The notes: a model not told the origin generated them from the letters alone. A stretch of 64,000 nucleotides of DNA from Prosapia bicincta (GCA_036971475.1 JBAIZL010000001.1:150986044-151050043), one strand, 5' to 3'. Positions 1 to 11,710 are shown, counted from the first letter of the stretch. Numbers and translations: made by a program.

Positions 1-472
1 CTCACACTGAACCAATGAATTGAGAGTGGACATGAGGGGTTCATGCATGCCCACTGCACTCATTGTGATAAGCGGGGGGGGGGAGTTGGTTGACTGGTAC
101 GACACTCAAGAACATGAGTTTTTTAAAAAATCTGTTGTTGATTTTTGAATCAATGATTAGAAAAAATTATGTAAAAACTGAAGCTAATGATTATTGAGTG
201 AACCCAGTGATTTACCAGTACTGTTCTGTATTAGCCATCAAAGACCACGCGTATTGTGCTACATTGACTCAAGTTGGATATCAGAGTTGCATTTCTCAAC
301 ATGTCTATATTACATCAAGTAACAGGTCTATACTTACACCTTATGATCAGTGGATAACCTTTAGAACCATAAGAACCTTTGGTTTATATTGGATTGTCCT
401 GCCATAGAGAACAGTTCCATAAATAAATTTTGCCTGAAATTATTTTGTTAATAATTTTATAAACATTTTCCA

Positions 473-475
<3 letters not shown>

Positions 476-536
<61 letters not shown>
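476..536. repeat. (TA)n microsatellite
   Basis: An uninterrupted AT dinucleotide run of about 60 bp inside the intron. Confidence 0.95.
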
Positions 537-541
<5 letters not shown>

Positions 542-879
542 TCGAAATATTGTGTTAGACAAATACTTGTTTCATAATAATGGAGGTGGTGTATAACAAG
601 ATTTTCAAACTGTTCTTTGTTCGATGCCAAATGACCTATCTAGGTTTACACAAGTTTTTATTCATCTACTAACTTCTGTACCTATTGCCTTATTGAAGGG
701 TTAAAATAGTTTGACAGCTAAAGAAAAAAATGAAATAATTATTATTTAGCATTTGTAATTTCACTAAAACACTTATAAATATTTACATTTGTTGATTCCA
801 TCTTCGCGTGAGCTACTAGTAAAGTGTTTAGTGTAAATATTTATAGACTTGCCTATAGTAGCACTTACTTACATAGTGT

Positions 880-921
880 TGAGGACGGCCATTTCAGGAG
901 ATGTGACCCATTGTCAACTCA
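880..921 (-). ncRNA. Variant hammerhead-like motif, FB1 copy 1 left arm
   Basis: Read on the minus strand: stem I UGAG pairs with CUCA, the box is UUGACAA, one unpaired U follows, then a stem II region, GAAA, a stem III AUGGCCGU and C before the stem I 3' strand. Stem II is weakened by a G-A to G-U change. The canonical box would be CUGANGA. Confidence 0.5.
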
Positions 922-954
922 GACCGTAACTCATTGTCAGACAGAGTTATGGAC

Positions 955-996
955 TGAGTTGATAATGGGACACATCTCCCGAAACAGCCGCCCTCA
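955..996 (+). ncRNA. Variant hammerhead-like motif, FB1 copy 1 right arm
   Basis: Stem I is UGAG/CUCA, the box UUGAUAA, stem II GGGA/UCCC with loop CACAUC, then GAAA. Stem III has decayed (the nucleotide before the cleavage site is C where U is needed). The only change in the box relative to other arms falls at the freely variable position N7. Confidence 0.5.
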
Positions 997-1329
997 ACAA
1001 ATATAAGTAGTGATACTATAGGCAAGTCTATAAATATGTACACTAAACACTTTACTAGTAGCTCACGCGAAGATGGAATCAACAAATGTAAATATTTATA
1101 AGTGTTTTAGTGAAAACTAGTAGCTCACGAGAAAATGGAATCAACAAATATGAATTTAGAAATACTTTCATTTAAAAATCCCATATAGCCTATGAATTGA
1201 ATTGGTAAACTAATTAAAGTATTTCTATTTACTATAAATAGTAAATATTTTATTTCTGTTAAAAGTAAACGTAATTTCTATATTCCATGTAGAAATTGTA
1301 AATATTATAACCTAGATATCTTAACATAA

Positions 1330-1590
1330 AAAAAGAAAGACCACATCTCAACACACTAGAACAATATGAAATTTACAAACACACTAAAACATAAAATATA
1401 AACATATTAAACAAACAAACCCAATAAAAATCATATATTCTTTGACACTATAAAAAACCTGAATTTAACACCGTCACCGCTTAACCTAACAATTCCAAGC
1501 GGAAAATTTAGACACTGATGAAGGTCGCCACAGAGCGATCGAAAAAGTTCTGTCTCAGTAAGTTTTTACAAAATAAATTAAACTTCAAAT
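1330..1590 (+). mobile_element. Penelope-like element family A, 3' fragment
   Basis: This matches the end of the GIY-YIG coding region of the copies at 29280-30180 and 5000-5200: decayed codons for a TLEQYEIYKH-like segment are visible, followed by the family's 3' tail with a hammerhead motif at 1510-1555 and the sequence CAGTAAGTTTTTACAAA. The 5' end is missing and the frame is interrupted, so this is a dead fragment. Orientation is the same as the host gene. Confidence 0.75.
1510..1555 (+). ncRNA. Hammerhead ribozyme motif, PLE family A copy 1
   Basis: Layout: stem I AGACA/UGUCU (1510-1514 with 1551-1555), box CUGAUGA (1515-1521), one unpaired A, stem II GGUCGC/GCGAUC with loop CACAGA, GAAA (1541-1544), a very short A/U stem III, and C1550 at the expected cleavage site. 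Type I layout with a minimal stem III is what is known for ribozymes of Penelope-like retroelements. Activity is untested. Confidence 0.7.
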
Positions 1591-2009
1591 TGTCATAAAC
1601 TAATAATACATAATAATCTTCTTAGATGATTTCACTGCCTTCATAATACATCAGCCAACACATTATGGTGTTATAATAATATAATTATGTCATTGTTTTG
1701 GCAATATTTATAATAAAAGTTATTTCTGAATTATCTATTGACTTATTTTCAAAAATTGTATATTATGTCTCACAAAATTCTTTTCACTAATAGCAAGCAA
1801 TGTATTTTATTATAATAGCGTAGCAATAATTACATGAATTTTGTTTTGAATCTAAATCAACATTAGTTTTTGATGATTTCATCAACATTCGAGCTATATT
1901 AGACCAAAGATTTTTGCAAATAAGGCTTTTGTTTACGTAAATTAGACAAATACATATAATGATTATAGCCTACAATTACTAAAATGATTTTATTGTATTT
2001 ATTTTGCAG

Positions 2010-2221
2010 AATGTGGAGAAGAAGTTACATTTCAAGATAGAATTAGTCTGAACACTTACTATTTGCGAAACCATTCAGTTGATGTTAAGGTACTTGACTG
2101 TGAATGGGCAATACAAGCCAGGCATGGTAGAACAATAAAAATCGTCTTTAAGAATCTTACTCTGCCAAAGAGTGATATATCGGCAGTTAACGAAAATTTT
2201 TGTGATATTAACTATGTAATT
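2010..2221 (+). CDS. Cubn: Cubilin-like exon 1 of the window (CUB A, first part)
   Basis: The acceptor TTTTGCAG precedes 2010 and the donor GTAAGT follows 2221. The first two bases complete a split codon, then the reading starts CGEEVTFQDR. It encodes the N-terminal part of a CUB domain: first Cys pair (CGEE and LDCEWAIQA, where CxW is the CUB hallmark), the strand IKIVFKNL, and a third Cys in ENFCDINYV. The exon ends on a codon boundary and continues into 3614-3754 as INYVI-IRNGAY, matching the usual DYVEIRDG region. CUB domains are extracellular beta-sandwich ligand-binding modules; cubilin is an endocytic receptor for protein-bound nutrients. Confidence 0.9.
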
Positions 2222-3613
2222 GTAAGTAAAAAATCTATTCTTATTATCTCATTGATATTATAGTTGTAATACTTTTAAACTATGATAGAAATATAAATCA
2301 CTGTTCAAATATGCTACACATCTCTAGAAAACCTCCAAGTTCTATGACTACTTTTTTGATGACTTTTCCGGTCTCTTAATTAATGCTGTCCTGAGAGCTT
2401 CAAAATTCTGCAGGAGATGAACAGTGAAAGCCATTCTTATCTATTCTCAATACTGAACTTTACAACACTGTTTTTAAGTGCTGTTGAATAGTCAGCTCTC
2501 TTAGTAATACATAGGTAGTGCTTATGGAAAAAGAACGCACTAATTTCATACATTACTGCCCCTTCCATCTATGTAAAACATTGTAATGGCTATTAATTGA
2601 CATGTTGATTACTCCTGTAGAAAGAACAGCAAAAAATGTGACTTTAATGTTTGAAAGAAAAATGTTTTCTTTAAACTTGGCACTCACTTTTTTTATTTTT
2701 TTGCTAAAACGTTTTGCACTTGCTCAGTGCATTGTTCAGTGCTATGAGTTACACAGTGACTCACAAAGTGACTCACAACATTGAACAATTTACTGACCAA
2801 GTGTGAAAAACAAAAATTATTTTATTTGACATAATTATATTCAGAAAAAAAATTAATGAAAAAGATCATTGTAGTTTGATCTGTTTAATTAAGACTCTGT
2901 CTGGCTACTTGTTACAAAAATTCCCAGAGGTGAACTTTACTGATGGGAGATCACTGTTGACAGTTAAAATAAAATGGAACAAAGTGACTCCCACCAGGAA
3001 TAATTAACACAGTTACTGTAGGTGGTAATAATAGGAGAAAGAGTTTTAGTTCCTGGCAGGAGTGGCATGACTTATTTATTAAATGCGGCTGTTATTATTA
3101 ACAAGAATATATATATTCGTTTGTTTGGAAGTTTGTTCCACCCGCGAAGCGCTGTCGTCAGTCTTACATGTTTGGTCAGTATTATAAACTTGTTCTGGGC
3201 ATGTCTCGTTTATCGATTATGGCTTTCCGTACTTGCTGGGAGGCTATAAGTTTTGACTATTGTATGTTGCTCGGCATTGAGGCTACTTTTTATATTTTCT
3301 ATTTAAAACTCATAATAATCTTGAGATTTTAAATATTAATTTAATATTTGCTTATTCTATCATGCCTGTTTTTTTCTATTTTTTCCCCAAGTTTAATTCA
3401 TTTTTTAAAATTGAATGACATTATTAATTTTTTACTTTCTGCACACTAAATAATACTGCTTCTTATTTTGCGACGATCATTTGGCCATTGCAGGAAACAC
3501 TCATATTACTTTTCCACAGGGAAATAGTTAATGAAAAACTCAAGGAAAAGAATACTGAGTACAAGAATATTTAAAAAGACAATTTTTAATTAAAGAGAAT
3601 ATTTATGTTACAG
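2222..3613. other. Intron between exons 1 and 2
   Basis: An AT-rich intron of about 1.4 kb. I recognise no mobile element with confidence. A short stretch at 2705-2790 repeats motifs around CAGTG and GTGACTCACA. Short open frames here have no recognisable content. Confidence 0.6.
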
Positions 3614-3754
3614 ATAAGAAATGGAGCTTACAGTGATTCCCCATATCTTGGATTAGGAAAATACTGTGGTGACACCTTACCTCCTATTCTCGAAGCTAGT
3701 AGCAATAAGTTGCATATAACATATCATGCATGGTCTAATTTTCTTACTCCTGTG
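3614..3754 (+). CDS. Cubn: Cubilin-like exon 2 (CUB A, second part)
   Basis: The acceptor TTACAG ends at 3613 and the donor GTGAGT starts at 3755. The exon has exactly 47 codons, with phase 0 at both ends. It supplies IRNGAYSDSP, then GLGKYCGDTLPP (the fourth CUB Cys with the usual GKYCG context), then LHITYHAWSNF, corresponding to the FxSD strand. It joins in frame to 10166. The motif order and spacing match a complete CUB C-terminal half. Confidence 0.92.
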
Positions 3755-4837
3755 GTGAGTTTACTTTTAAATTTCAGTAAAAAATATTTTTTTTAATTTT
3801 TCAACTTGTGTAAATTGTTTTAGTTATAATTTTTACTGTAGTACTACTATAAACTAAAGGGGATATAAAGGATGCAACCCAAATTAAATTACGACCTTCA
3901 TATTAAATTACTCTAAATAAACATTTTTCTCTAATCCTTCTTGGAAGCCCCTTTACTCTTTCTGAAATGGATTCATGACTAAACTGAGTGATATTCTTTA
4001 ATTTTTCATTTTCTGTAGATGCCTTAGTCAAAATTACTGAGTTTTTTGAACTCTATGGAATTCAAAAGACAATAAACACCTTGAAATAATAGTTGTTTTT
4101 AACTTTCATTTTATCAGATCACTTATGCAGAAGGCTTAGAAAACATGAAACAACTTACCTATATTTATTCAAATCATATTTTTTGTCTCATATTAACCTG
4201 TGTTTTAATAACTTTTACCCATAAAATGATGTGGTAAATTGTATATAGTTTTAGGAAAATTGCTGTGCTATAGTGATTGTGTCTAGGTTTGATTGTGTGT
4301 ATACGTGTGCGTGTGAGTAAGATAGAGAAAGAAAGAAATTATCACTAGTAATTTATCAAATTCCAGTGATAAACTCAATCATCAATAAAATGAGATAAAT
4401 TATAAAATTTATTGATTTATATTATAACACAACACCATTCCCTTATATGTAATCATGTATCTTAAAAGGATATTTATTGATTATGATTATGATTTTATTA
4501 TAAAAGAAACCATATAAAAATGTCAATATTATTGTTTTGGTATTTCACTTACTGTTATTGGGTGTATACATGCACCATTTTCAGAAATGGTTATTATTAT
4601 TTTGGCAGAACATTTTGTTGGTATACAAAACACCTGAACTTGGTATAAAAATTATTTTATTTGAAATGTCCAACCGAAATTTATTGTCTTTTTATCTACC
4701 AAATGCTTACCATAGCAACTAAACCACTTTTAATAGTCAAACTAAGCAGCTTTAAAGAGTAATAATCTGGTTTTTTTTCTAACAGGGTTTCTATTTTAGA
4801 ACACTGATACTCTTAATTACATAGAATATAATTTTAT
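3755..4837. other. Start of the 6.4-kb intron 2
   Basis: AT-rich sequence with no recognised gene or element. The rest of this intron (4838-10165) is largely mobile DNA, listed separately. Confidence 0.6.
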
Positions 4838-6520
4838 ATTCTTGAATTTTATAGTCCATTACGTTTGGTGAATCTTATTAATCCTTTAATAACAGTTTAT
4901 GACTATCCAAACTTTATATTTAGTAAATTTTTTAAAACTTACTGAGACAGAACGTTTTTGATCGCTATGTGTCGATCTTCATCAGTGTCTTCTGTTTGGA
5001 GATGTTGGGTCAAGCGGTGACGGTTTTAAAGGTAGGTTTTCGATAGTATCAAAGAGTATGTGTGATTTATATTGTGTTTGTTGTTTAATATGTTTGTATT
5101 TTGTGTTTTTGTGTGTCTTTAAATTTCATATCGTTCTAGTGTGTTGAGATGTGGTCCTTTTTTGTTGATGTGTAGGATTTCTAAATTATGATAAATGTCT
5201 GTGTATTTGTGTCCTGTTTCTTTTAAATGATTGTAAAATGTTGAGTTGGTGTTATGTTTGTGTTCTTCGACTCTTTGTTTAAAGCTGTGACCTGTTTGTC
5301 CAATGTAGAATTTGTTACATTCGTCTCAGTTTAGTTTGTATACACCTGGTGCTTGTAGTTTATCTTTGTTGTTGGTGTTGTGTTGTATTTTGTATTACAA
5401 TTTGTTATTGGTTTTGTATGCTATTTTGTAACCTATTTTTTGAAATTTGCGGGCTATATTGTTTGTTGTTTTATTTATGAATGGTAATGTGATGTATTTG
5501 TTTTCCCTGTCTGTAGTGTTAATTTTTGTGTTTTTTGTATTTTGTACCATATTTTGTCTATTATTGTGGTGTTGTATCCATTTGTGTATGCTAAATATTT
5601 AATTGTGTCTAGTTCTTTGTTTATGTTTTCTGTGGTCATTGGGACTTCTTTAAGTCTATGGAACATGGATCTGAAGGCAGCGTGTTTGTGTTGGTTAGGG
5701 TGGTTTGAGGTGTTGTGGATAAGTGTGTCTGTTGTTATAAGTTTCCTGTAAATGTTGAAGCTGTGTTTTTGTGTGTGGCTTTTTGTTAGGTCGAGGAAGT
5801 TTAGGGATCAGTTTGTTTCAATTTCTGAAGTGAAGTGGAGTTTTGGGTGTATTTTATTAGTGTAGGTGAGGAGTTTTTCACATTGACGGGAGTTGCCTCT
5901 GTATAGTGTTATGTTATCATCGACCAGTATCTGTGCCAGTAAATAATTTTGTGTGCGTGTGTATTGTTTGTGAGTATCTTGGTGTTTTCTATGTGTTGTA
6001 GAAAAATTTCGCTTAGGACACTACTGATAGGACTTCCCATGGGTAGGCCATCTGGTTGTGAATAAAAGTTTGAGTTGTGGGTGAAATAGTTTTGTGATGA
6101 TTTGGAGGATGTTTATGATTTCGGTAACGTGGGTTTTAGCTATATTGTTCTGTATTAATTTGGTTTCTAGGATGTTGAGTGTTGCGGGTATGGGTATGTT
6201 GGTGTACATATTTGTTATGTCGAGTGATAGTAGTGTTGAATTGTGTGGTATGTTTATGTCTTTTATTTTATTTATGAGGTTTGCTCTGTTTTTTATATGT
6301 GTTTCTGTTCTGTGTTTAAGTTTATGGATTGTCTGATTATTTTGTCCATGTATTTTGCTAATTTATGTGCAGGGGGATTCTGGTAGTTGATGGCTCAGAT
6401 GGGAATGTTGGTTTGTGATTTTTAGGAAGAGCACGGAGGGTAGGTGCTTTAGGGTGAATTTGTTTTAGATGGTATTTTTTGTTTTTGTTGATTAATAATT
6501 TTACAGTAATATCTGGAATT
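4838..6520 (-). mobile_element. Penelope-like element family A, 5'-truncated copy
   Basis: Read on the minus strand from 6520 downwards. There is reverse transcriptase sequence with MYTNIPIPATL (near 6209), QPDGLPMGSPISS (near 6060-6030) and a VDD catalytic motif near 5925. A linker (FHRLKEVPMTTENI, 5666) follows. Then comes a GIY-YIG endonuclease region around 5340-5050 with an EYVRQTGQ-like core reading as FYIGQTGH. A 3' tail with a hammerhead-like motif (4945-4990) closes the copy. The frame is broken: next to the VDD motif two extra bases separate the Tyr codon from VDD, and stops occur elsewhere. The RT N-terminus is missing, so the copy cannot be autonomous. Confidence 0.85.
4945..4990 (-). 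ncRNA. Degenerate hammerhead motif, PLE family A copy 2
   Basis: On the minus strand: stem I AGACA/UGUCU, box CUGAUGA, stem II GAUCG/CGAUC, then AAAA where GAAA is needed (G12 changed to A), stem III AACGUU (self-complementary) and C at the cleavage position. The G12 change should abolish or strongly reduce cleavage. Confidence 0.6.
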
Positions 6521-6864
6521 AAATTACGTAATTATTAACTATATAAATAGTTCATGTTTTCATTACAAACTGTGATTGAATTTTAACATGTTTCTTGAAC
6601 CTTTTAATAAGTTTTTTTTTACTTTCTTTAAGACAAAAAATAATATGAAACTCAGAATAACTGGATGATGTTACTAGATCTATTCATCTTTAAAAAAATC
6701 ACTTTTAGTATTATCTAATAATTCATAATATTATTTTACTGTTATATTTTATGTTAGCAATATTTTTTAAATAATCAACTCAAAATCTTTTAAAATGCTC
6801 TCTCAAATAGTCAGTTTCTTGCGTATTTAAATAGTACTAAAAGTACAAAACAAATCACAGATTA

Positions 6865-7180
6865 GTTCTTGAATATTATAGTCCATTACTTTCGGTGAAT
6901 CTTATTAATCACTTAAACAATAGTTCTTGAGTATCCGAACTTTGAATTTAATAAATTTGTTAAAACTTACTGAGACAGAACGTGTTCGATCGCTATGTGC
7001 CGATCTTCATCAGTGTCTTCTGCTTGGAAATGTTGGGTCAAGCGGTGACGGTTTTAAAGGTAGGTTTTCGATAGTATCAAAGAGTATGTATGATTTGTAT
7101 TGTGTTTGTTCGTTTAATATGTTTGTACTTTGTGTTTTTGTGTGTCTGTAAATTTCATATTGTTCTAGTGTGTTGTTCTC
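6865..7180 (-). mobile_element. Penelope-like element family A, second 3' fragment
   Basis: This repeats the 4838-5160 stretch (tail, ribozyme region and the last GIY-YIG codons) with scattered differences, about 2 kb further right in the same orientation. It is cut off near 7175, where a small inverted repeat (TTCTAGTGTGTTG / CTCAACACACTA-like) marks the break. Confidence 0.8.
6973..7018 (-). ncRNA. Degenerate hammerhead motif, PLE family A copy 3
   Basis: Stem I AGACA/UGUCU and box CUGAUGA are intact. Stem II is GAUCG/CGAUC. The conserved GAAA reads GAAC, which removes the A15.1-U16.1 pair next to the cleavage site, so it is probably inactive. Confidence 0.55.
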
Positions 7181-7344
7181 AACACACTATATATATAAAT
7201 CACTTATATATAAATTAAATTGATTTATAAGCTTTAAACCAGATAAAATAGTTATAGCGGCCAGTAAGTCGCTTTTTAATCCATACACTAAAATAATTTA
7301 TTTATTTATTTTATTTATCTATTCTGATGGTAAGTACAAAATAA

Positions 7345-8410
7345 CATTAGTTATACACTCTGTAATAAACCTCGTGCTTCCCAGTATCGTTCATGTTCAG
7401 TTGTCTTTGATAGTGCTGGACACACCTTAAGGTGACTTCTATCCATGTGTTGTTCTTGTTGGCATAGGCTGCAGTATGGGTCCTCAGCTAGTCCAATGCG
7501 GTATAGGTGTTTTCGTAGAAGGTCGTGTCCTGTAATGAGGCGGAAGGTGGCAACTGCTACATTTCTAGGGCCCTCAGGTGTTGTCATTATGGCATCTTCC
7601 AATTGTTTCCCTTGTGTACATTCCACTATATCTTTTACATGTTGGATTTTGATGGCTTTTTTAATTTATAATCTTATTATGTTATAAGCAACTTGTGTTT
7701 TTTGTTCTTGTTTTATTTCAGTACCTTTTTTAGCAAGGGTGTCTGCCTGCTCATTTCCAGTCACACCACAGTGACCAGGAATCCACTGTAGTACGATTGA
7801 TTTACGTTCAGAATTTAGCGAGTGGTACAGCCTTCGGCACTCTTGCACTTCGGGGCTTATTGGCAGATCAGAAGATCCAATCCCTGGATAGCAGATTTTG
7901 AATTGGTGAATATAGCAGCATGATTAAATTTGTTCATATTTGCTTACAGTTGGCTTACCGCAATCCTAATTATGTTGACTTCTCCGTCAAAGGCAGTTCT
8001 GTTGCTTCCTGCTGCTCCATAAAAGAAGAAGATGTTGCTAGATACTCCTGCTCCTGCCTTTTCAGTTGTTTCTGAATAAGAGCCATCGGTAAAAATATGT
8101 AGCCAGTCGGTTTCCGGATATTTACTATGTATAGTTTCAAGTGCAAGCTGTTTTAATTGATTTTTCTCTGTTTCTGTTTTCTTCACTTGGTCATAAAGTT
8201 GCAGGGAGTATTCTATCTGTTTGGATTCAGTTGAATTTTGCGGCAGCGGAAGAGGCCAGCGTTCATTAAGGCTGCTACAATTCAATCTCTCAAATAAATT
8301 TGTAGCTTTTTGGATAAAACCATTTTGTGTTTTTAGTCTAGCTACTGAAGGGGTATTGTAGGTTTTCCTAGGTCATGAGGTATTCTCTGGAATTTCTCAA
8401 AGTGTTGCAG
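7345..8410 (-). pseudogene. Non-LTR retrotransposon 3' fragment (RNase H and C-terminal region)
   Basis: Decayed coding sequence on the minus strand. From 8410 down: FEKFQRIPHDLGKP, then an RNase H domain with IFTDGSYSETTEKAGAGV (first catalytic Asp, near 8080), FDGEV (7990), and WIPGHCGVTGNEQADTLAKK (near 7790-7730, carrying the His and last Asp of RNase H). The segment 7626-7351 carries a Cys/His cluster CSLCQQEQHMDRSHLKVC. The three segments lie in different frames, so it is a pseudogene. LINEs with RNase H of this kind belong to the Jockey/I/R1 group; the clade cannot be fixed from this piece. Confidence 0.8.
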
Positions 8411-8595
8411 ACAGTGACTTTATACTAAAATAATTAATTAGTCAAATTTTAAATAATAACATGTAACGAACTATGGTTGATTACAATAAACAAATTGCAA
8501 TTTTAAGCAAATGAGAGTAACAAGTACATATATAGTATACATTTTAACATATATAAGTACATAACACATTCATATTACTTTTTGTTAAAAAATGA

Positions 8596-8632
8596 TATTT
8601 CAAGAGATGTATTCCATTGTTAACTCAACACA
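8596..8632 (-). repeat. FB1-like hammerhead remnant
   Basis: On the minus strand: UGAG, UUAACAA, then a GGAA...UCUU stem II region and GAAA. It matches the FB1 core with one change in the box. A similar remnant is at 35278-35315. Confidence 0.4.
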
Positions 8633-8756
8633 TACACTCTGAGGTGACAGTGATTCATCTTCCAAACTGACAAGAATAAATATTTTAAAGTATAAAAATG
8701 TAAGCTATTAGCTCAAGTTAAAGATTAAATGAAATAATATTTTTAAAAATATATCT

Positions 8757-9977
8757 ATGAGAGTAAGTCAATTATTATCCCCAATGTACATATAAAATGT
8801 TATTTTAATCCAATAGTAAACTTATATGTACATCATTTTTGACATAGTGCCCTTGTTTTTCAAAGTACTTGTTCCATCATATGCATACTTCCTGATGCTG
8901 TCACAAAAGAAGGTTTTCGGTTGAGCTGCAAGCCCAATGCTTCTTTGAGTGATCCAAACAAGTGATAGTTAGAAGAGGCAAGATCTTGACTATATGGAAA
9001 ATGAGCCAGTACTTCAAAATTCAGTTTGGAGCGTTTCACTAGTATGTGGACAGCCATTGTCTTGCAACAAAACAACACCTTTTTACAGTAGTCCCTGGCA
9101 TTTACTTTGAGTTGGAGGCTTTAGCTTTCTAGTAAGCATCTCACTGTAATGTACACTGTTTATTGTTGTGCCCATTTTCTCATAATGTTCCAGTACTGAA
9201 CCTAGTGAGTCCCAAAAACCGTAAGCATCGGTTTTCCTGGGGACAGTTGGATCTTAAACGTTTTATTGCACAGTGAATTTGGATGTTTCCATTCTAAACT
9301 CTCCTGTTTACTTTCCACTAATAATGATGGATCCATGTTTCATTTCCAGTAATGATCCTGATAAGGAGGCTCCTCTATTGTTACCATAGCGATCCAAAAG
9401 TTTTTGGGGGATGTCAAAGCTCATTTGTTTATGCAACGGTTTGAGTTTTTTGGGACCTATCTTGTACAAACTTTATGAAACCTAAGTCTGTTTAGGATGA
9501 TTTTGTAAGGAGAACCATGACAAATTTGCAGACGATGTGCCACTTTGTTAATAGGGTTTCTTCTGTCTAAGAGAACCCTTTCACATGAATGCTCAATGTT
9601 TTCCTCATTTTTGCCAGTAAACAATCGTCCTTTATCATGCATAACACTTGTGCTACCATTTTCTAATTTTTCAATCTATTTGTAGACACTCTGTTGAGAC
9701 AAAACGCTGTACCCATACTGTACAAAATGTCTTTGATGAATTTCGGCCCTCTGACCACAAAAAACAGATCATTGAACTTTTCCTTTTGGTGCAAGTATAA
9801 AGTGGAGCAGCCATTATTAACAGCATGACAGCGATAATGAAATTAACCTAGCAGCTTGAAACATTTTTAGACAAAACAACACCTAAAGAAAACATGCATT
9901 ATCAAAGCAAATTGGGAGTACTATCAACATAAACAAATGTAAAACTAAATTGCAGATAATAATTTACTTACTCTTGC
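8757..9977 (-). mobile_element. mariner element, decayed
   Basis: Terminal inverted repeats are visible: GAGTAAGTCAATTATTATC at the left and its near-complement ending around 9977 (reading GAGTAAGTAAATTATTATC). On the minus strand the helix-turn-helix region shows RRNPINKVAHRLQICHGS (9560-9500). The catalytic region shows HFPYSQDLASSNYHLFGSL (near 9000-8940). In mariners this block is YSPDLAPSDYHLF, and its last Asp is the third catalytic residue; here it is Asn, so the transposase is dead even apart from its frameshifts. Confidence 0.8.
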
Positions 9978-10165
9978 ATTGCTTGACATCTTTTTAATGT
10001 TATATATGAATTATTGCCATGACTGAAGTTGTACTTTTAATGGGAATCAGTGTTAAATTCATAGAAAATATTTATTATTTTTTTTAATGATTTCATCACT
10101 GTGGTTTCAAAAACCTCTGAATTATCCTTGATTATAGTCATTTTCAACACTGTTCACCTCTTTAG

Positions 10166-10365
10166 GGCATGTCACTAGACTTTACCGAGCACTCACCATC
10201 ATGTGATCAAGAAATCCATCTCAATTTTGATGATCATGTCACTATCAGTACACCAGGATATCCTGGCAGCCCTCCAGGCTACATTACTTGCATTTGGAAA
10301 GTCTTTGCACCTCCAGGAAACAGCATCCATCTTAAGTTTAATGAAAATATTCTATTTAGAAAGGG
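10166..10365 (+). CDS. Cubn: Cubilin-like exon 3 (end of CUB A, first half of CUB B)
   Basis: The acceptor CTCTTTAG ends at 10165 and the donor GTAAGT starts at 10366. The exon opens with GMSLDFTEH, the last strand of CUB A. Then CUB B begins at SPSCDQEIHLNF, with the typical STPGYPGSPPGYITCIWKV (PGYP turn and CxW) and SIHLKFNENILFRKG. It ends with two bases of a Gly codon completed by exon 4. CUB B therefore starts inside an exon rather than at an intron. Confidence 0.95.
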
Positions 10366-10946
10366 GTAAGTGTCATTAAAAATATATAGTTTTGATATTA
10401 TAAACATTATGTACAGATATTATAAGATAATGTATTTCAATATGTAATTATAAGCAGAGTTGGTAGTATTAAATGACAAAATATTATTTTAAAATGTATC
10501 ATGTTATATATATGTAGATGTATTACAGATATGCCATCAAACAAAATGTAATGCAGGGACAGCTTCAGAATTTATTTTTTGGGTAAGCACAGTTTAGAGG
10601 AGTCAAGATTACCTGGGAGGAGAAGGGTAGTGGGTATTCTAGCGCCCTCACCCAGGAAACAATTAATATTTAAATGGTGTATTTGAGGGTATTTTTACTC
10701 TCAGGACAAATAGATATAATCAGCTAAACAAAAGAGCAATTATTTGATATTTTATTGCAGCTTAGTGCAATCTAAATCTCTCTATTTCATTATGAATATT
10801 TCTTTTCATGTTAGGTATATTACATTTATCTTTTTAACTTATTGACAATTAAGAAGGATTTTAACAATAATTATAGAAAAATTGGGTAAGCCCAGTACAA
10901 CCCACTGGGGCTGCTACTACTGTAAAGGTTGGTATTTGCTTTAAAT

Positions 10947-10950
<4 letters not shown>
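10366..10950. other. Start of intron 3
   Basis: AT-rich intron with no recognised element. Confidence 0.5.
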
Positions 10951-10978
<28 letters not shown>

Positions 10979-10998
10979 GGTGTTTGTGTTGATGTGTG

Positions 10999-11032
<34 letters not shown>

Positions 11033-11062
11033 GGTGTTTGTGTTTGTGTGTGTTGATGCGTG

Positions 11063-11104
<42 letters not shown>

Positions 11105-11110
11105 GATGCA

Positions 11111-11152
<42 letters not shown>

Positions 11153-11176
11153 GGTGTTTGTGTGTGTTGATGTGTG

Positions 11177-11238
<62 letters not shown>

Positions 11239-11246
11239 GATGCGTG

Positions 11247-11277
<31 letters not shown>

Positions 11278-11362
11278 TGGTGTTTGTGTTTGTGTGTGTT
11301 GATGCGTGCATGTTTGTGTGTGTGTGTAATTTGGTGTTTGTGTTTGTGTGTGTTGATGCGTG

Positions 11363-11398
<36 letters not shown>

Positions 11399-11518
11399 GA
11401 TGCGTGTATGTGTGTGTGTGTGTGTGTGTGTTGGTGTTTGTGTTTGTGTGTGTTGATGTGTGCATGTGTGTGTGTGTGTGTGTGTGTTGGTGTTAGTGTT
11501 TGTGTGTGTTGATGCGTG

Positions 11519-11572
<54 letters not shown>

Positions 11573-11576
11573 GATG

Positions 11577-11616
<40 letters not shown>

Positions 11617-11640
11617 GGTGTTTGTGTGTGTTGATGCGTG

Positions 11641-11680
<40 letters not shown>

Positions 11681-11710
11681 GGTATTTGTGTGTGTTGATG
11701 CGTGTATGTC
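10951..11710. repeat. Compound (TG)n minisatellite
   Basis: Long TG runs are separated by recurring interruptions of two types, TTGGTGTTTGTG and TTGATGCGTGCATG, giving a higher-order repeat of roughly 55-100 bp over about 760 bp. It is open in several frames on both strands because the dinucleotide has no stop codon; these frames are not genes. Confidence 0.95.

Larger units (their letters stand above)
764..1112. mobile_element. FB1 foldback element, copy 1
   Basis: This is a long imperfect inverted repeat centred near 938. Both arms carry the same marks in mirror order: the end block GTTGATTCCATCTTCGCGTG, then TGCCTATAGTAGCAC, then TTGAGGACGG, then a hammerhead-like core (880-921 on -, 955-996 on +). 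The family recurs at 21775-21925, 37840-38105 and 51378-51950. The 51378 copy contains Penelope-type GIY-YIG coding sequence, so I read FB1 as the 3' end of a Penelope-like family inserted as a head-to-head pair. Just right of the pair (1115-1150) a partial repeat of the end block follows. Confidence 0.8.
1..2009. other. Intron sequence upstream of the first visible exon
   Basis: This is the 3' part of a cubilin intron whose donor lies outside the window. It holds a TA array, one foldback and one Penelope-like 3' fragment, each listed separately. I see nothing else codable in 1-475 or 1591-2009. The intron ends in a pyrimidine-rich tract and TTTTGCAG. Confidence 0.7.
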
